A DNA stretch of 64,000 nucleotides from Sphingomonas rosea (GCF_039538065.1 NZ_BAABBR010000001.1:1836501-1900500); one strand, 5' to 3'; counted from the stretch's first letter, positions 1-10,698 are shown. Notes: a model not told the origin generated them from the sequence alone. Program-made: numbers and translations.

Positions 1-1
1 T

Positions 2-502
2 TCGACCGCGCTTCGGGCGAGCTGGAACCCGACCGCCGACCTCGCGCTGCAGGTCAGCTGGGCGGACTTGAAGGAACCCGAACAGCTCGAGCCGGGGGTG
101 AACCAGAAGCGCTGGTCGGCGAGTGCGCTTTACGGCCATACGCTCGGCGACGGGTCGCGGGTGGCGGGGACGCTCGCCTGGGGCCGCCGCACCGCGGAGG
201 GGCACAGCTATGACGCGTTTGCCGCCGAAGGATCGTGGAAGAAGGGGCTGTGGACCGTCTTCGGCCGCGGCGAGCTGACCGAGAACAACGAACTGCTCGA
301 GGTCGCCGACCATCATGGTGAGGCGTTCCGGGTCGGCAAGGTGTCGGCGGGCGCGGTGCGTGACTTCCGGATCGCGGATCGGGTGAAGCTCGGGGTCGGC
401 GGCCTGCTGTCCGTGAACTTCGTGCCGGCGGGGCTGGCGCCCGAATATGGCGGGCGCAATCCGCTCGGCGCGATGGCGTTCGTGCGGCTGAAGGTAGGCT
501 GA
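2..502 (+). CDS. Outer-membrane beta-barrel-like protein (3' part)
   Basis: The reading frame is open from the left edge, so the true start lies outside the window; about 166 residues are visible. The visible part has the alternating polar/aromatic pattern of amphipathic beta-strands (for example LYGHTLGDGSRVAGTLAWG and VKLGVGGLLSVNF) and ends in a strand, FVRLKVG, as outer-membrane barrels do. I do not recognise the family. It is followed after 64 nt by a small Cys/His-rich exported protein on the same strand, so a role in metal resistance or export is possible, but this is inference from the neighbour only. Confidence 0.55.
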   Translation, partial: STALRASWNPTADLALQVSWADLKEPEQLEPGVNQKRWSASALYGHTLGDGSRVAGTLAWGRRTAEGHSYDAFAAEGSWKKGLWTVFGRGELTENNELLEVADHHGEAFRVGKVSAGAVRDFRIADRVKLGVGGLLSVNFVPAGLAPEYGGRNPLGAMAFVRLKVG

Positions 503-505
503 TGA

Positions 506-1780
<1,275 letters not shown>

Positions 1781-1783
1781 GGC

Positions 1784-2905
1784 TCAGCCCTTCTTGCGGC
1801 CGAAAATCGCGCGGCCGAAGCCCGGGCGCGGGGCGGGGGCCGGGGGGATCGGGGCGGTGCCGCGGGCGCGGACCTCGAAACCGGCGCCGGCGCTTTCCGC
1901 CAGCCGGCGCTTCTCACGCCATTCATTGGCGAGTTCTTCCTTCACCTCGTCGTCGTCGGGCATCAGCCCAGGGGGCGGCGAGCGGTCGTCGATCACGCGG
2001 TCGCGCGGCACATAGTCGGGGCTGACGAAACCGTGCTCGCGGAACATGAGCGGCACCAGTTTCAGCACCGGCACACCACCCTCGTCGGCTGGCTCGTGCA
2101 GGATGCGGTAGGAGAAGCGGCCGTCGTCGGGACCGAAGCTGTCGCCGTGGGGCACGATATAGCCCTTGTCAGAGATGGCGAGGCGGATGAGGCCAAGGAT
2201 CACCTCGAGGTTGTCGGCCCAGGGCAGGGTGGTGGGATCGAGCTGGAATTCGTAGCCGATGAAGTGGCGCGCGCCGAAGGTGCGGATGCCGAGCGCCACT
2301 TCGTCGCCGGTCTGTCCGGCGGGGCCGTAGAGCCAGGGGTGGACGTGAAGGAGCGAGGGGGCGTCGAGCGACGCGAAGCCCTCGAATTTCTCGCCGGGAA
2401 GGAGCAGGTTGCTCTGCACCCAGTGGACGAGGCTCGGCCCGAGCTGGTCGGTCGCGAAATGCGCGAGGATGGCGAGCACCTTCAGCCGCTGGAGAAATTG
2501 CGGGAGATTGCCGCCCTCGCGGGGCATGCCGATCTGTTCGAACAGCGCTCCGAATTGCTGGTGGATCGAGTCGCCGAAGACCCCGTGGCTGAGATTGATC
2601 AGCACCATGTCCTGTGCACGGGCGACGCGCTGACGGGCGTCCGGGCACAGGATGCCGGTGACGAACGAGCCGAGCGCCTTGTCGAAGACGGCCGGGTTCG
2701 GAGGGCGGCCGACGCGCTCGATCGTCACCATCAGTTCGCCCGGGCCGAACAGGCGGGCGTAGGCGCCGGGCTTGAACTCGGGTCGGTTGAAGGGCGCGCC
2801 GGCGATGGTCGCGAGGAGCTTGGCGAGCGCGTCGACGAGGCCGTCGAAGTCGCGGGCCGGGTGATCGAGCAGCAGGGCCGCCTGCAGGTCGTTCGGAAAC
2901 TTCAC
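1784..2905 (-). CDS. Uncharacterised protein, possibly DUF4261-like
   Basis: A 373-residue soluble protein with no signal peptide or membrane segment. The central part (residues about 195-280) contains GIRTFGARHFIGYEF followed by a glycine/aspartate-rich strand (VPHGDSFGPDDG), which recalls DUF4261-type domains; this is a weak resemblance from memory. The last 40 residues are Pro/Ala-rich and basic and probably disordered. It starts upstream of the acyl carrier protein gene on the same strand in reverse order (ACP stop at 2970, this start at 2905), so the two may be co-transcribed. Function unknown. Confidence 0.6.
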   Translation of the reverse strand: MKFPNDLQAALLLDHPARDFDGLVDALAKLLATIAGAPFNRPEFKPGAYARLFGPGELMVTIERVGRPPNPAVFDKALGSFVTGILCPDARQRVARAQDMVLINLSHGVFGDSIHQQFGALFEQIGMPREGGNLPQFLQRLKVLAILAHFATDQLGPSLVHWVQSNLLLPGEKFEGFASLDAPSLLHVHPWLYGPAGQTGDEVALGIRTFGARHFIGYEFQLDPTTLPWADNLEVILGLIRLAISDKGYIVPHGDSFGPDDGRFSYRILHEPADEGGVPVLKLVPLMFREHGFVSPDYVPRDRVIDDRSPPPGLMPDDDEVKEELANEWREKRRLAESAGAGFEVRARGTAPIPPAPAPRPGFGRAIFGRKKG

Positions 2906-2969
2906 GCCATCAGTCCTCTTCCGTGGGCGCGGGAGAGACTATTGGCGCAGGCTTGAGAAAGCGTGAAGG

Positions 2970-3251
2970 CTAGGCGGTCAGCCGCTCGACGAAGGCCGTG
3001 AGGCTGCCGAAGGTCGCGAAGTCCTCGGCTTCGACGTCGCCGTCCTCGATCAGCAGGTCGAAGCGCTCCTCAAGGCCGGTGAGGAGGTTGGCGACCGCCA
3101 TCGAATCGAACTCGGGCAGCGCACCGAACAATTCGGTGTCGGCATCGAAGGCGGCGACGCGCGCCTCGGACAGGCCGAGGGTCTCGGCGAGGAGGGCGCG
3201 GAGAGTCGCGTCCGTCGCGGCCGCGTCGTCGGTCAGGGGCTGGGCGGCCAT
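2970..3251 (-). CDS. Acyl carrier protein (exosortase A-associated type)
   Basis: A 93-residue acyl carrier protein. The phosphopantetheine attachment serine is S50 in the motif EFDSMAVANLL, where housekeeping AcpP has DSL; the flanking helices fit the four-helix fold. It is divergent from an AMP-forming acyl-CoA ligase gene 61 nt away, and a PLP-dependent decarboxylase follows that ligase. The same three families occur together beside exosortase A (EpsH) loci in many Gram-negatives, where they are thought to make a modified acyl or amino group for exopolysaccharide. The housekeeping acpP is normally near fabF, so this is a dedicated carrier. Confidence 0.85.
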   Translation of the reverse strand: MAAQPLTDDAAATDATLRALLAETLGLSEARVAAFDADTELFGALPEFDSMAVANLLTGLEERFDLLIEDGDVEAEDFATFGSLTAFVERLTA

Positions 3252-3312
3252 GGTGGGCGCGCCCTAGGCGAAAAGCTGGCCAAGGCGCAAGTTAGGCGGC
3301 ATTCGGGCGGGC

Positions 3313-4782
3313 GTGCCCATGACGCCGCCCGATCCCGCGCCCCGTCCACTCGATCACCTCGCGCTTTGCGGCGCGGCGGATGCGCCTGCGTTGCGGGTGG
3401 GGGAGCGGCGGTGGACCTATGCCGAGCTCGATGCGGCGGTCGGGCGCACCGCGCACCGGCTGCGGGCGCTGGGCCTCGAGCCGGGCGACCGCGTGGCGAG
3501 CTGGATGGGCAAGACCTGGTTCGCCTGCATGGTGCCGCTTGCCGCGGCGCGCGCCGGGCTGGTGCACGTGCCGATCAACCCCGTGCTTCGCCGCGCGCAG
3601 GCCGAGCACATCCTCGCCGACAGTGGGGCGCGGCTGCTGGTCGCCAATCGCGCGCGGTTGGAGACGCTGGAGGTTCGGCCGGATTTGGCTGTCGCGCTCG
3701 AGGAGTGGGACGAGGGGGAGGAGGCGCTGCCGCCGTCGGCGGCCGCGCCCGACGATCTCGCGGCGCTGCTCTACACCAGCGGTTCGACCGGGCGGCCCAA
3801 GGGGGTGATGCTGAGCCATGCCAACCTTTGGCTCGGCGCGGTGAGCGTGGCGCATTATCTGCAGCTTTCGGCCGACGACCGGACGTTGTGCGTGCTGCCG
3901 CTGGCGTTCGATTACGGGCAGAACCAATTGCTCTCGACCTGGAAGGCGGGAGGCGAGGCGATCGCCTTCGACTATCTCCTGCCGCGCGACGTCGTGCGGG
4001 CGGTCGAGCGAACCGGCGCGACCGTGCTCGCCGGCGTGCCGCCCTTGTGGGTGCAACTGGCCGAGCAGGAATGGGGCGGGGCGGGCGCGAATCTCAGGAC
4101 GCTGACGAACAGCGGCGGGCACATGCCCGAAGCGCTGGTGCGGCGGCTGCGGGCGCTGTTCCCAACGGCGAAGCTGCACCTCATGTACGGGCTGACCGAG
4201 GCGTTTCGCTCGGCGAGCCTCGATCCCGCGCTGGTTGACGATCATCCCGATGCGGTGGGGACCGCGATCCCCTTTGCCGAGCTATCGGTGCGGCGGGCGG
4301 ACGGGACCGAGGCGGAACGACAAGAGGAGGGCGAGCTGGTGCATGCGGGGCCGCTGGTGGCGCAGGGCTATTGGAACGATCCCGAGCGGACGGCGCAGCG
4401 CTTCAAGGACGGCGCAGTATGGTCGGGGGACCGGGCGGTGGTCGGGGCCGATGGGCTGCTCCGGATCCGCGGGCGCGACGATGCGATGATCAAGGTGAGC
4501 GGACACCGGGTGAGCCCGAGCGAGATCGAGGAAGCGGCGGCGGCGAGCGGGGCGGTCGAGGATGTTGCGGCCTTCGGCGTGAAGGACGCGCGGCTGGGGC
4601 AGCGGATCGTGCTCGTCGCGGTGGCGAAAGGGTCGGATGCCGAGGCACGGCTGGCGGCGTGGTTTGCGGCCGAGCTTCCCGCGCATTTGCGGCCGAGCGA
4701 GGTGCGCTGGGTCGAGGCGCTGCCGCTCTCGCCCAACGGGAAGATCGACCGGGCGGCGCTGGCGGCGGGATTCAACTCATGA
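3313..4782 (+). CDS. AMP-forming acyl-CoA/ACP ligase, exosortase A-associated
   Basis: A 489-residue member of the ANL superfamily that adenylates a carboxylic acid and passes it to CoA or a carrier protein. The P-loop YTSGSTGRPKGV is at about residues 153-164, followed by the A5-type motif LMYGLTEAFRS, the hinge region GRDDAMIKVSGHRVSP, and the catalytic lysine in SPNGKIDR near the C-terminus. The start is GTG, with an ATG two codons later as alternative. Its stop overlaps the next start (ATGA). With the divergent ACP and the downstream decarboxylase it matches the ligase_PEP_1 grouping. The substrate cannot be read from the sequence. Confidence 0.85.
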   Translation: MPMTPPDPAPRPLDHLALCGAADAPALRVGERRWTYAELDAAVGRTAHRLRALGLEPGDRVASWMGKTWFACMVPLAAARAGLVHVPINPVLRRAQAEHILADSGARLLVANRARLETLEVRPDLAVALEEWDEGEEALPPSAAAPDDLAALLYTSGSTGRPKGVMLSHANLWLGAVSVAHYLQLSADDRTLCVLPLAFDYGQNQLLSTWKAGGEAIAFDYLLPRDVVRAVERTGATVLAGVPPLWVQLAEQEWGGAGANLRTLTNSGGHMPEALVRRLRALFPTAKLHLMYGLTEAFRSASLDPALVDDHPDAVGTAIPFAELSVRRADGTEAERQEEGELVHAGPLVAQGYWNDPERTAQRFKDGAVWSGDRAVVGADGLLRIRGRDDAMIKVSGHRVSPSEIEEAAAASGAVEDVAAFGVKDARLGQRIVLVAVAKGSDAEARLAAWFAAELPAHLRPSEVRWVEALPLSPNGKIDRAALAAGFNS

Positions 4783-6008
4783 AGGCGATGGGACCCATTC
4801 CCGCGGGGTTCGCGGCGAACGCCGACGGCGTGCTCGCGATCGGCGGGCGCAGCGCGTTCGAACTGCTCGAGTCCGAGGGAACGCCGCTGTTCGTTTACGA
4901 CCGGGCTGGCGTCGAGCGGCAGGTCGCGCGCTTCCGCCGCGCATTCGGCGAGGTCGGCCTCCATTATGCGGTCAAGGCTAATCCCTATCCGCCGCTGCTC
5001 CAGCACATGGCCGGGCTGGTCGATGGTTTCGACCTCGCTTCGGCGGGCGAGCTGGGGATTCTCGACGAAGCCGGACTGGTCGGCGACGACTTGCCGCTGA
5101 GCTTCGCGGGGCCGGGGAAGAACGACAGCGATCTCGCCGAAGCGGTGCTTCGCGGCGTCTGCGTCCATGTCGAGAGCGAGGGCGAGCTCGACCGCCTCCT
5201 CGGCATCGCATCGGTGATGGAACGGCGGGCGCGGATCGGGGTGCGGGTCAATCCGCCGTTCGGGCTCAAGGGCAGCGGCATGAAGATGGGCGGGCTGGCG
5301 AGCCAGTTCGGGATCGACCACGAGCGCGTGGCCGCGGCGGTGAGGCGGATCATCGCGGCGGGGGCCGAGTGGCGGGGGCTTCATGTCTATGCCGGCTCGC
5401 AGTCGCTGTCGGCTGACGCGCTGATCGAGAGCCAGCGCGAGACGGTGGCGCTTGCAGGCCAGATCGCGGCCGAGGTCGGAGCGAGCCCACCCGAGGTCAA
5501 TCTGGGCGGCGGCTTCGGGATTCCCTATTTTGCGGGTGATGCGCCGGTCGACGTCGATGCGGTTGGCGCGACGCTGGCGATGACCTTGCGCAGCTTGCCG
5601 CCGCTGCTGGGCGACACGCGGTTCGTGATCGAACTCGGCCGCTGGCTGGTCGGCGAATGCGGGGTCTATCTGACGCGCGTCATCGACCGGAAGGTGAGCC
5701 GGGGGAAGACCTTCCTGGTGGTCGATGGCGGGCTTCACCACATGCTCGCGGCGAGCGGGAATTTCGGACAGCTCCTCCGGCGCAACTATCCGGTGGCGGT
5801 CGCGAACCGGTTCGGGGCCGAGCCCGAGGAAGAGGTGACGGTGGTCGGTTGCCTGTGCACGCCGCTCGACCTGCTGGCGGACGAGGTGATGCTGCCGCGC
5901 GCAGAAGTCGGCGACGTGATCGCCATCTTCTGCGCCGGTGCCTACGGCCTCACCGCGAGCCCCCAGGCTTTCCTGAGCCAGGGGGCTGCGCGGGAGGTTC
6001 TGGTCTAG
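4779..6008 (+). CDS. PLP-dependent decarboxylase, exosortase A-associated
   Basis: A 409-residue fold-III PLP enzyme of the diaminopimelate/ornithine decarboxylase family. The PLP lysine is K66 in HYAVKANPYP; GGGFGIPYF near residue 245 binds the cofactor phosphate; the C-terminal domain carries GCLCTPLDL and the AGAYG motif. The frame is open further upstream, but the start chosen is the ATG that overlaps the ligase stop (ATGA), which gives normal family length. It is translationally coupled to the ligase and probably acts with the ACP on the same product. Its stop codon shares the CTAG at 6005-6008 with the convergent hydrolase gene. Confidence 0.87.
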   Translation: MKAMGPIPAGFAANADGVLAIGGRSAFELLESEGTPLFVYDRAGVERQVARFRRAFGEVGLHYAVKANPYPPLLQHMAGLVDGFDLASAGELGILDEAGLVGDDLPLSFAGPGKNDSDLAEAVLRGVCVHVESEGELDRLLGIASVMERRARIGVRVNPPFGLKGSGMKMGGLASQFGIDHERVAAAVRRIIAAGAEWRGLHVYAGSQSLSADALIESQRETVALAGQIAAEVGASPPEVNLGGGFGIPYFAGDAPVDVDAVGATLAMTLRSLPPLLGDTRFVIELGRWLVGECGVYLTRVIDRKVSRGKTFLVVDGGLHHMLAASGNFGQLLRRNYPVAVANRFGAEPEEEVTVVGCLCTPLDLLADEVMLPRAEVGDVIAIFCAGAYGLTASPQAFLSQGAAREVLV

Positions 6009-6886
6009 TTCGTCAGCGGGATCGCGCTGGCGCTCCGGTCGGCGGTGGTGCCTCGGCTGTCCTGCGTCAGGAAGCCGACCACGTCCTTGCAGAAGCGCTC
6101 CTTGTCGGTCTCGAAGATGCCGTGCGGGCTGCCGTCATATTCGATGAAGGTTGCGTGCGGCAGCGCCTCGGCGACCTTGCGGCCGGTGCCCTCGATGGGG
6201 ACATTCTTGTCGCTGGTTCCGTGCAGGATCAGCGTGGGCACGCCCTCGAAGGCGGGGAGGTCGGGGCGGAAGTCGGTGCCGGCCCAGGCCGCGGCGGCGG
6301 CATAGAAAGGACGCGCGCCGCTCATCATGCCCTGCTGGAAGCCCGAATCGAGCACGCCCTGGCTGACCGGACGTTCAAGGAAGCCGACACCGTAGAACTG
6401 CTTGATGAACGTCTGAAGGAAGCCCGCGCGGTCTTCCTTCATCTGCTTGGTGATGTCGTCGAGCGTCGACTGCGGAACGCCGTCCGGGTAGTCGTCGCTC
6501 TGCGCGACCTTGGGGACGACCGAGCTGGCGAGCACCGCGGCGCTGACCCGGCCCTTGCCCTGCTTGGACAGGAAGCGGGCGACTTCGCCGCCACCCATCG
6601 AGAAGCCGACAAGCGCGATCGGCTCGCTGATCTTGGCATCCTCGAGGATCGCCGCGACGTCGTCGGCATAGGTGTCATAGTCGTGGCCGTTCCACGGCTG
6701 GTCCGACCGGCCGAACCCGCGGCGATCGGGAATGATGCAGCGCTTGCCGCCCTCGACCAGCTTGATCGCGAGGTCGTCAAACGTGTCGCCCGTCAGCGGC
6801 CAGCCATGCATGAGGACAACCGGCTCGCCGCGGCCCCAGTCCTTGTAATAGAGCATGGTGCCATCCTTGGCCTTCGCATAGGGCAT
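6005..6886 (-). CDS. Alpha/beta hydrolase, non-heme chloroperoxidase-like
   Basis: A 293-residue single-domain alpha/beta hydrolase. The nucleophile is S96 in GFSMGG, the oxyanion region is LMHGWP (residues 25-30), the acid is in LHGTSDKNVP, and the histidine is in GSPHGIFETD. It resembles arylesterases and cofactor-free haloperoxidases. The open frame extends upstream through radA, but the ATG at 6886 has a good AAGGAG site just before it and starts the fold correctly. The last 20 residues after the fold are Ser/Thr-rich. The gene is alone and convergent with the decarboxylase. Confidence 0.88.
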   Translation of the reverse strand: MPYAKAKDGTMLYYKDWGRGEPVVLMHGWPLTGDTFDDLAIKLVEGGKRCIIPDRRGFGRSDQPWNGHDYDTYADDVAAILEDAKISEPIALVGFSMGGGEVARFLSKQGKGRVSAAVLASSVVPKVAQSDDYPDGVPQSTLDDITKQMKEDRAGFLQTFIKQFYGVGFLERPVSQGVLDSGFQQGMMSGARPFYAAAAAWAGTDFRPDLPAFEGVPTLILHGTSDKNVPIEGTGRKVAEALPHATFIEYDGSPHGIFETDKERFCKDVVGFLTQDSRGTTADRSASAIPLTN

Positions 6887-6973
6887 GTGTTTCTCCTTGG
6901 GGGTAAGTTGCTGATCAACACCCAAGCAGCAGGAACGTTGCTTTGTGTTCCGCTTCTGTTCTAGGTTTTCACC

Positions 6974-8335
6974 ATGGCCAAGACCAAAGCCCGTTACGTT
7001 TGCCAGGCCTGCGGATCGGTATCCCCGCGCTGGCAGGGGCAGTGCGCCGACTGCGCCGAGTGGAACACGCTGGTGCAGGAAAGCGCGGCGCCGACCGTGT
7101 TCAGCCAGAAGCACGACCTGTCGGCCGGCGGGCGCGCGTTCGAGCTGGTCGGGCTCGATGCCGAAGTCGCGCTTCCGACCAGGATCGAGACCGGGGTGGC
7201 CGAATTCGACCTGGCGGTGGGCGGCGGGCTGGTGCCGGGTTCGGCGATGCTGCTGGCGGGCGATCCGGGGATCGGCAAGTCGACGCTGCTGCTGCAGGTG
7301 GCCGCCGCCATCGCGCGGACCGGCAAGGGCGCGGTCTATGTCTCGGGCGAGGAAGCGGTCGACCAGGTCCGGCTGCGCGCGCTTCGGCTCGGGCTCGGCA
7401 CCGCGCCGGTGCGGCTGGCGAGCGTCACATCCGTGCGCGACATCCTGACGACGCTGGGGAGCGAGGCCCCGCCCGCGCTGCTGGTGATCGACAGCGTCCA
7501 GACGATGCACTCCGATCTCATCGAGGGCGCGCCGGGAACGGTCAGCCAGGTCCGCGCCAGCGCGCAGGAGCTGATCCGCTTCGCCAAGGAGCGGGGGACG
7601 GCGCTGATCCTCGTCGGGCACGTCACCAAGGACGGCAGCATCGCGGGTCCGCGCGTGCTCGAGCACATGGTCGACGCGGTGCTCGGCTTCGAGGGCGAGC
7701 GAAGCCACCAGTATCGCATCCTGCGCGCAGTCAAAAACCGCTTCGGCGGGACCGACGAGATCGGCGTCTTCGCCATGGAAGGGGCGGGGCTGGCCGAGGT
7801 GCCGAACCCGAGCGCGCTGTTCCTGACCCGGCGCGACGATCCGGTCAGCGGAACGGCGATCTTTCCTGCGCTCGAAGGCACGCGGCCGGTGCTGGTCGAG
7901 ATCCAGGCGCTGACGGTGCGGCTGGCGAGCGGGGCGACTCCGCGGCGCTCGGCGGTGGGCTGGGACAGCTCGCGCCTCGCGATGCTGCTCGCGGTGCTCG
8001 AGGCGCGCTGCGGGGTGAGCTTCGCGACGGCCGAGGTCTATCTCAACGTCGCGGGCGGCTACAAGTTGAGCGATCCGGCGGCGGACCTGGCGGTGGCGGC
8101 GGCCCTGGTCTCGGCGCTGTGCGAGCGGCCGGTGCCTGCCGAGGCGGTGGTCATGGGCGAGGTCGCCTTGTCCGGCGAGGTCCGGCCGGCGGCGCATACG
8201 CAATTGCGATTGAAGGAAGCGGCCAAGCTGGGGTTTGAACAGGCCTGGGTGCCGGGCGGGGTCGAGGCCAAGGGCATCGGGATCGCGCGCTTCGGGCAAT
8301 TGCGGGGATTGGTCGAGAAGGTGATGGGGCGGTAA
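6974..8335 (+). CDS. radA: DNA repair protein RadA
   Basis: A 453-residue RecA-like ATPase that helps process recombination intermediates. The N-terminal zinc finger is C10-C13 and C24-C27; the Walker A motif GDPGIGKST is near residue 96; the RadA-specific KNRFG motif follows in VKNRFGGTDEIGVF; the C-terminal Lon-like domain is present (AVGWDSSRLAMLLAVLEAR onward). Length and order are as in the family. It is followed 127 nt later by cvpA, a common order in alphaproteobacteria. Confidence 0.97.
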   Translation: MAKTKARYVCQACGSVSPRWQGQCADCAEWNTLVQESAAPTVFSQKHDLSAGGRAFELVGLDAEVALPTRIETGVAEFDLAVGGGLVPGSAMLLAGDPGIGKSTLLLQVAAAIARTGKGAVYVSGEEAVDQVRLRALRLGLGTAPVRLASVTSVRDILTTLGSEAPPALLVIDSVQTMHSDLIEGAPGTVSQVRASAQELIRFAKERGTALILVGHVTKDGSIAGPRVLEHMVDAVLGFEGERSHQYRILRAVKNRFGGTDEIGVFAMEGAGLAEVPNPSALFLTRRDDPVSGTAIFPALEGTRPVLVEIQALTVRLASGATPRRSAVGWDSSRLAMLLAVLEARCGVSFATAEVYLNVAGGYKLSDPAADLAVAAALVSALCERPVPAEAVVMGEVALSGEVRPAAHTQLRLKEAAKLGFEQAWVPGGVEAKGIGIARFGQLRGLVEKVMGR

Positions 8336-8347
8336 CGCCCCGGCGTC

Positions 8348-8406
8348 CTTCGACTGCGCTCAGGACAATCGAGTGTGAAGAGCGGTCGTCCCGAGCGACG
8401 TCGAAG
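8348..8406. repeat. Intergenic imperfect palindrome (REP-like)
   Basis: Two 19-nt arms, CTTCGACTGCGCTCAGGAC (8348-8366) and the reverse complement of CTTCGACGTCGCTCGGGAC (8388-8406), match at 16 of 19 positions around a 21-nt loop, between radA and cvpA. Short elements built on CTTCGAC..CGCTCAGGAC are familiar as dispersed repeats in sphingomonad genomes (from memory). It could also end the radA transcript. Confidence 0.55.
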
Positions 8407-8462
8407 CACGTTTCGCTGCCCCTAGTCACTCCGCGAGCACTCCACTAACGCTGCCGCTACCC

Positions 8463-8972
8463 ATGACCACGCTCGACATCTTCGTTCTGCTACTCCTCGG
8501 CGGCGGCGCGCTGGTGGGGTTCGTGCGCGGGTTCGTGCAGGAGGCCCTCGTGCTGACCGCCTGGGCCGCGGGCGTGGTGGCGCTGGTGCTGTTCCACGCC
8601 CCGGTCGCGGTGGCGGTGCAGGACTATGCCAAGGGACCGACGGGCGCGGCGGCGCTGGCCTTCGTGATCCTGTTTCTCCCGGCCTATCTCCTCATGCGCT
8701 TCCTCGCCTACCGGCTGGGGGCGCGGGCGCGCTCGTCGGCGCTGGGGCCGCTCGACCGGCTGCTCGGCGGCGGGTTCGGGATGCTCAAGGGGCTGATCGG
8801 CGCGACATTGTTCTTCCTGCTGGCGAACCTTGGCACCGACATGGTCTATGGGGCGAAGGCAGAACGACCCGACTGGATGCGCGACAGCCGCACCTATCCT
8901 TTGCTCGATGCCAGCGGACGGGCGATGCTCGCGACTTGGAACGAGACACGATTGAAGCGAAACCAACTGTGA
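8463..8972 (+). CDS. cvpA: CvpA family inner-membrane protein
   Basis: A 169-residue membrane protein of the colicin V production family, with four hydrophobic segments (about residues 4-24, 28-50, 60-80 and 98-120) and the family's N-terminal pattern [15 protein letters not shown]. In alphaproteobacteria it is usually linked to radA and purF; here it follows radA and its stop overlaps the cysS start (GTGA). The exact role is poorly known; it is linked to envelope stress and bile or antibiotic tolerance in other bacteria. Confidence 0.9.
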   Translation: MTTLDIFVLLLLGGGALVGFVRGFVQEALVLTAWAAGVVALVLFHAPVAVAVQDYAKGPTGAAALAFVILFLPAYLLMRFLAYRLGARARSSALGPLDRLLGGGFGMLKGLIGATLFFLLANLGTDMVYGAKAERPDWMRDSRTYPLLDASGRAMLATWNETRLKRNQL

Positions 8973-10288
8973 TCAGACTGTACGACACCGCGACGCGCGA
9001 AAAGCGCGAGTTCAGGCCCCGCGAGGGGGAGCCGATCGCCATCTACGTGTGCGGTCCCACGGTCTATGGCCGCGCGCACATCGGCAATGCGCGGCCGCCG
9101 GTGGTGTTCGACGTGCTGCGACGGCTGCTCGAGCATCGCTATCCCGAGCATGGCGTGACGTTCGCGCGCAACATTACCGACGTCGACGACAAGATCATCG
9201 CGGCGGCGGGGGAGGAAGGCGTCGAGCCGTCGGTCATCACCGAGCGGTTCGAGAACTTCTATCTCGACGACATGCGGGCGCTGGGTGTGCGCGACCCCGA
9301 TATCGCGCCCCACGCGACCGCCGAGATCGGGCCGATGGTGGCGATGATCGCGGACCTCGTCGCCAAGGGCCATGCCTATGCGGCCGAGGGGCATGTCCTG
9401 TTCGATGTGGCTTCCGATCCCGAATACGGTGCGCTGTCGCGGCGGGACCGCGAGGCGATGCTCGCGGGTGCCCGGGTCGAGGTCGCGCCCTACAAGCGCA
9501 GCCCAGGCGACTTCGTGCTGTGGAAGCCGAGCCCCGAGGGCATGATCGGCTGGGATTCGCCCTGGGGCCGAGGGCGGCCGGGCTGGCATATCGAATGCTC
9601 GGCAATGATCCGCGCGCACCTGGGCGAGACCATCGACATCCATGGCGGGGGCATCGACCTCGTCTTCCCGCACCACGAGAATGAGGCGGCGCAGAGCCGC
9701 TGCGCGCATGGCGGCAAGCCGCTCGCCCGCTACTGGATGCACAACGGCTTCGTCGACTTCGGCGCCGAGAAGATGAGCAAGAGCCTCGGCAACGTCGTGA
9801 CGCCGGGCGAATTACTCAGCGCGGGGCACAAGGGCGAGGTGCTTCGGCTGGCGCTGCTGTCGGCCCACTATCGCTCGCCACTGCCGTGGACCGAGGCGCT
9901 GCTGGCGCAGAGCAAGGCGGTCCTCGATGGCCTTTACCGCCGGGTGGGCGAGGCCGACGCGGGCGCGGTCGACGCCGGCGTGGTCGAGGCGCTGGGCGAC
10001 GATCTCAACACCGCGCTCGCGATCGCGCGGCTCGGCAAGATCGAGGATCCATCGACGCTGAAGGCGAGCGCCGGGCTGCTCGGCCTGCTTGGCGACAGCG
10101 CCGATCGCTGGTTCCGCGGCGGTGGCGGCGAGGTAGGCGACGGCCGGATCGACGCACTGGTCGAGGCGCGGACCGCGGCAAAGAAGGCGCGCGATTTCGC
10201 GACCGCCGACCGGATCCGCGACGAGCTGGCGGCCGAGGGCATCCTCCTGGAGGACGGGCCGCAAGGGACCAGCTGGCGGCGGGCATGA
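8969..10288 (+). CDS. cysS: Cysteinyl-tRNA synthetase
   Basis: A 439-residue class I aminoacyl-tRNA synthetase. The zinc ligand C28 and the HIGH-type motif HIGN (residues 37-40) lie in [15 protein letters not shown]; the KMSKS loop is K268-S272. The open frame begins earlier at a TTG, but the GTG at 8969 overlaps the cvpA stop (GTGA) and gives the usual N-terminus (IRLYDT). The stop overlaps the next gene's ATG. Length is slightly below the E. coli enzyme but complete. Confidence 0.96.
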   Translation: MIRLYDTATREKREFRPREGEPIAIYVCGPTVYGRAHIGNARPPVVFDVLRRLLEHRYPEHGVTFARNITDVDDKIIAAAGEEGVEPSVITERFENFYLDDMRALGVRDPDIAPHATAEIGPMVAMIADLVAKGHAYAAEGHVLFDVASDPEYGALSRRDREAMLAGARVEVAPYKRSPGDFVLWKPSPEGMIGWDSPWGRGRPGWHIECSAMIRAHLGETIDIHGGGIDLVFPHHENEAAQSRCAHGGKPLARYWMHNGFVDFGAEKMSKSLGNVVTPGELLSAGHKGEVLRLALLSAHYRSPLPWTEALLAQSKAVLDGLYRRVGEADAGAVDAGVVEALGDDLNTALAIARLGKIEDPSTLKASAGLLGLLGDSADRWFRGGGGEVGDGRIDALVEARTAAKKARDFATADRIRDELAAEGILLEDGPQGTSWRRA

Positions 10289-10698
10289 ACCGCGAGCCGC
10301 CCTACACGCTCGACATCCTGCGGCTCGCGGCATCCTTGCCGGTGGACAGCCGGCTCGAAGCGGCGGACGGGGTGGCCGAAGCGCGCTCGCCGACCTGCGG
10401 CTCGACGATCCGCACCGAGGTTCGCATGGCTGACGGGCGGATCGGGGCGGTGGCGCAAAAGGTCACGGCCTGCGCCTACGGCCAGGCGAGCGCGGCCCTG
10501 TTGCAAGGCTGGGCGCCGGGACGATTGAAGGCCGAGGCGATCGTGATGCGGGCCGCGGTCAAGGCGTGGCTCGACGGGCGCGGCGCGGTGCCGGAAGAAT
10601 ATGCCGTGCTTTCGCCGGTGCAGGCGCGGACCGGGCGGCATGGCGCGGTGCTGCTGCCATTCGATGCATTGCTGAAAGCGATGGAAGGGGCGGCGTGA
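10285..10698 (+). CDS. Iron-sulfur cluster scaffold-like protein (NifU_N/IscU fold)
   Basis: A 137-residue protein matching the IscU/NifU N-terminal fold in outline: the first loop cysteine is in SPTCGST (about residue 37) and the second in [10 protein letters not shown] (about residue 66). The third conserved cysteine of IscU is not seen near the C-terminus, so the cluster site may be incomplete and its role may differ from true IscU. It overlaps cysS upstream (ATGA) and the antiporter downstream (GTGA), so the three are translationally coupled. Such a short scaffold-like gene next to cysS recurs in alphaproteobacteria. Confidence 0.75.
   Translation: MNREPPYTLDILRLAASLPVDSRLEAADGVAEARSPTCGSTIRTEVRMADGRIGAVAQKVTACAYGQASAALLQGWAPGRLKAEAIVMRAAVKAWLDGRGAVPEEYAVLSPVQARTGRHGAVLLPFDALLKAMEGAA

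Noticed and set aside
4371..4778. Longer N-terminus for the PLP decarboxylase
   Set aside because: The extra 136 codons lie over the ligase gene in another frame and are low-complexity Arg/Gly; the ATG at 4779 overlaps the ligase stop and gives normal family length.
6887..8299. Long - strand frame joined to the alpha/beta hydrolase
   Set aside because: It is the shadow of radA, rich in Arg, Ala and His, and a good ribosome-binding site precedes the hydrolase ATG at 6886.
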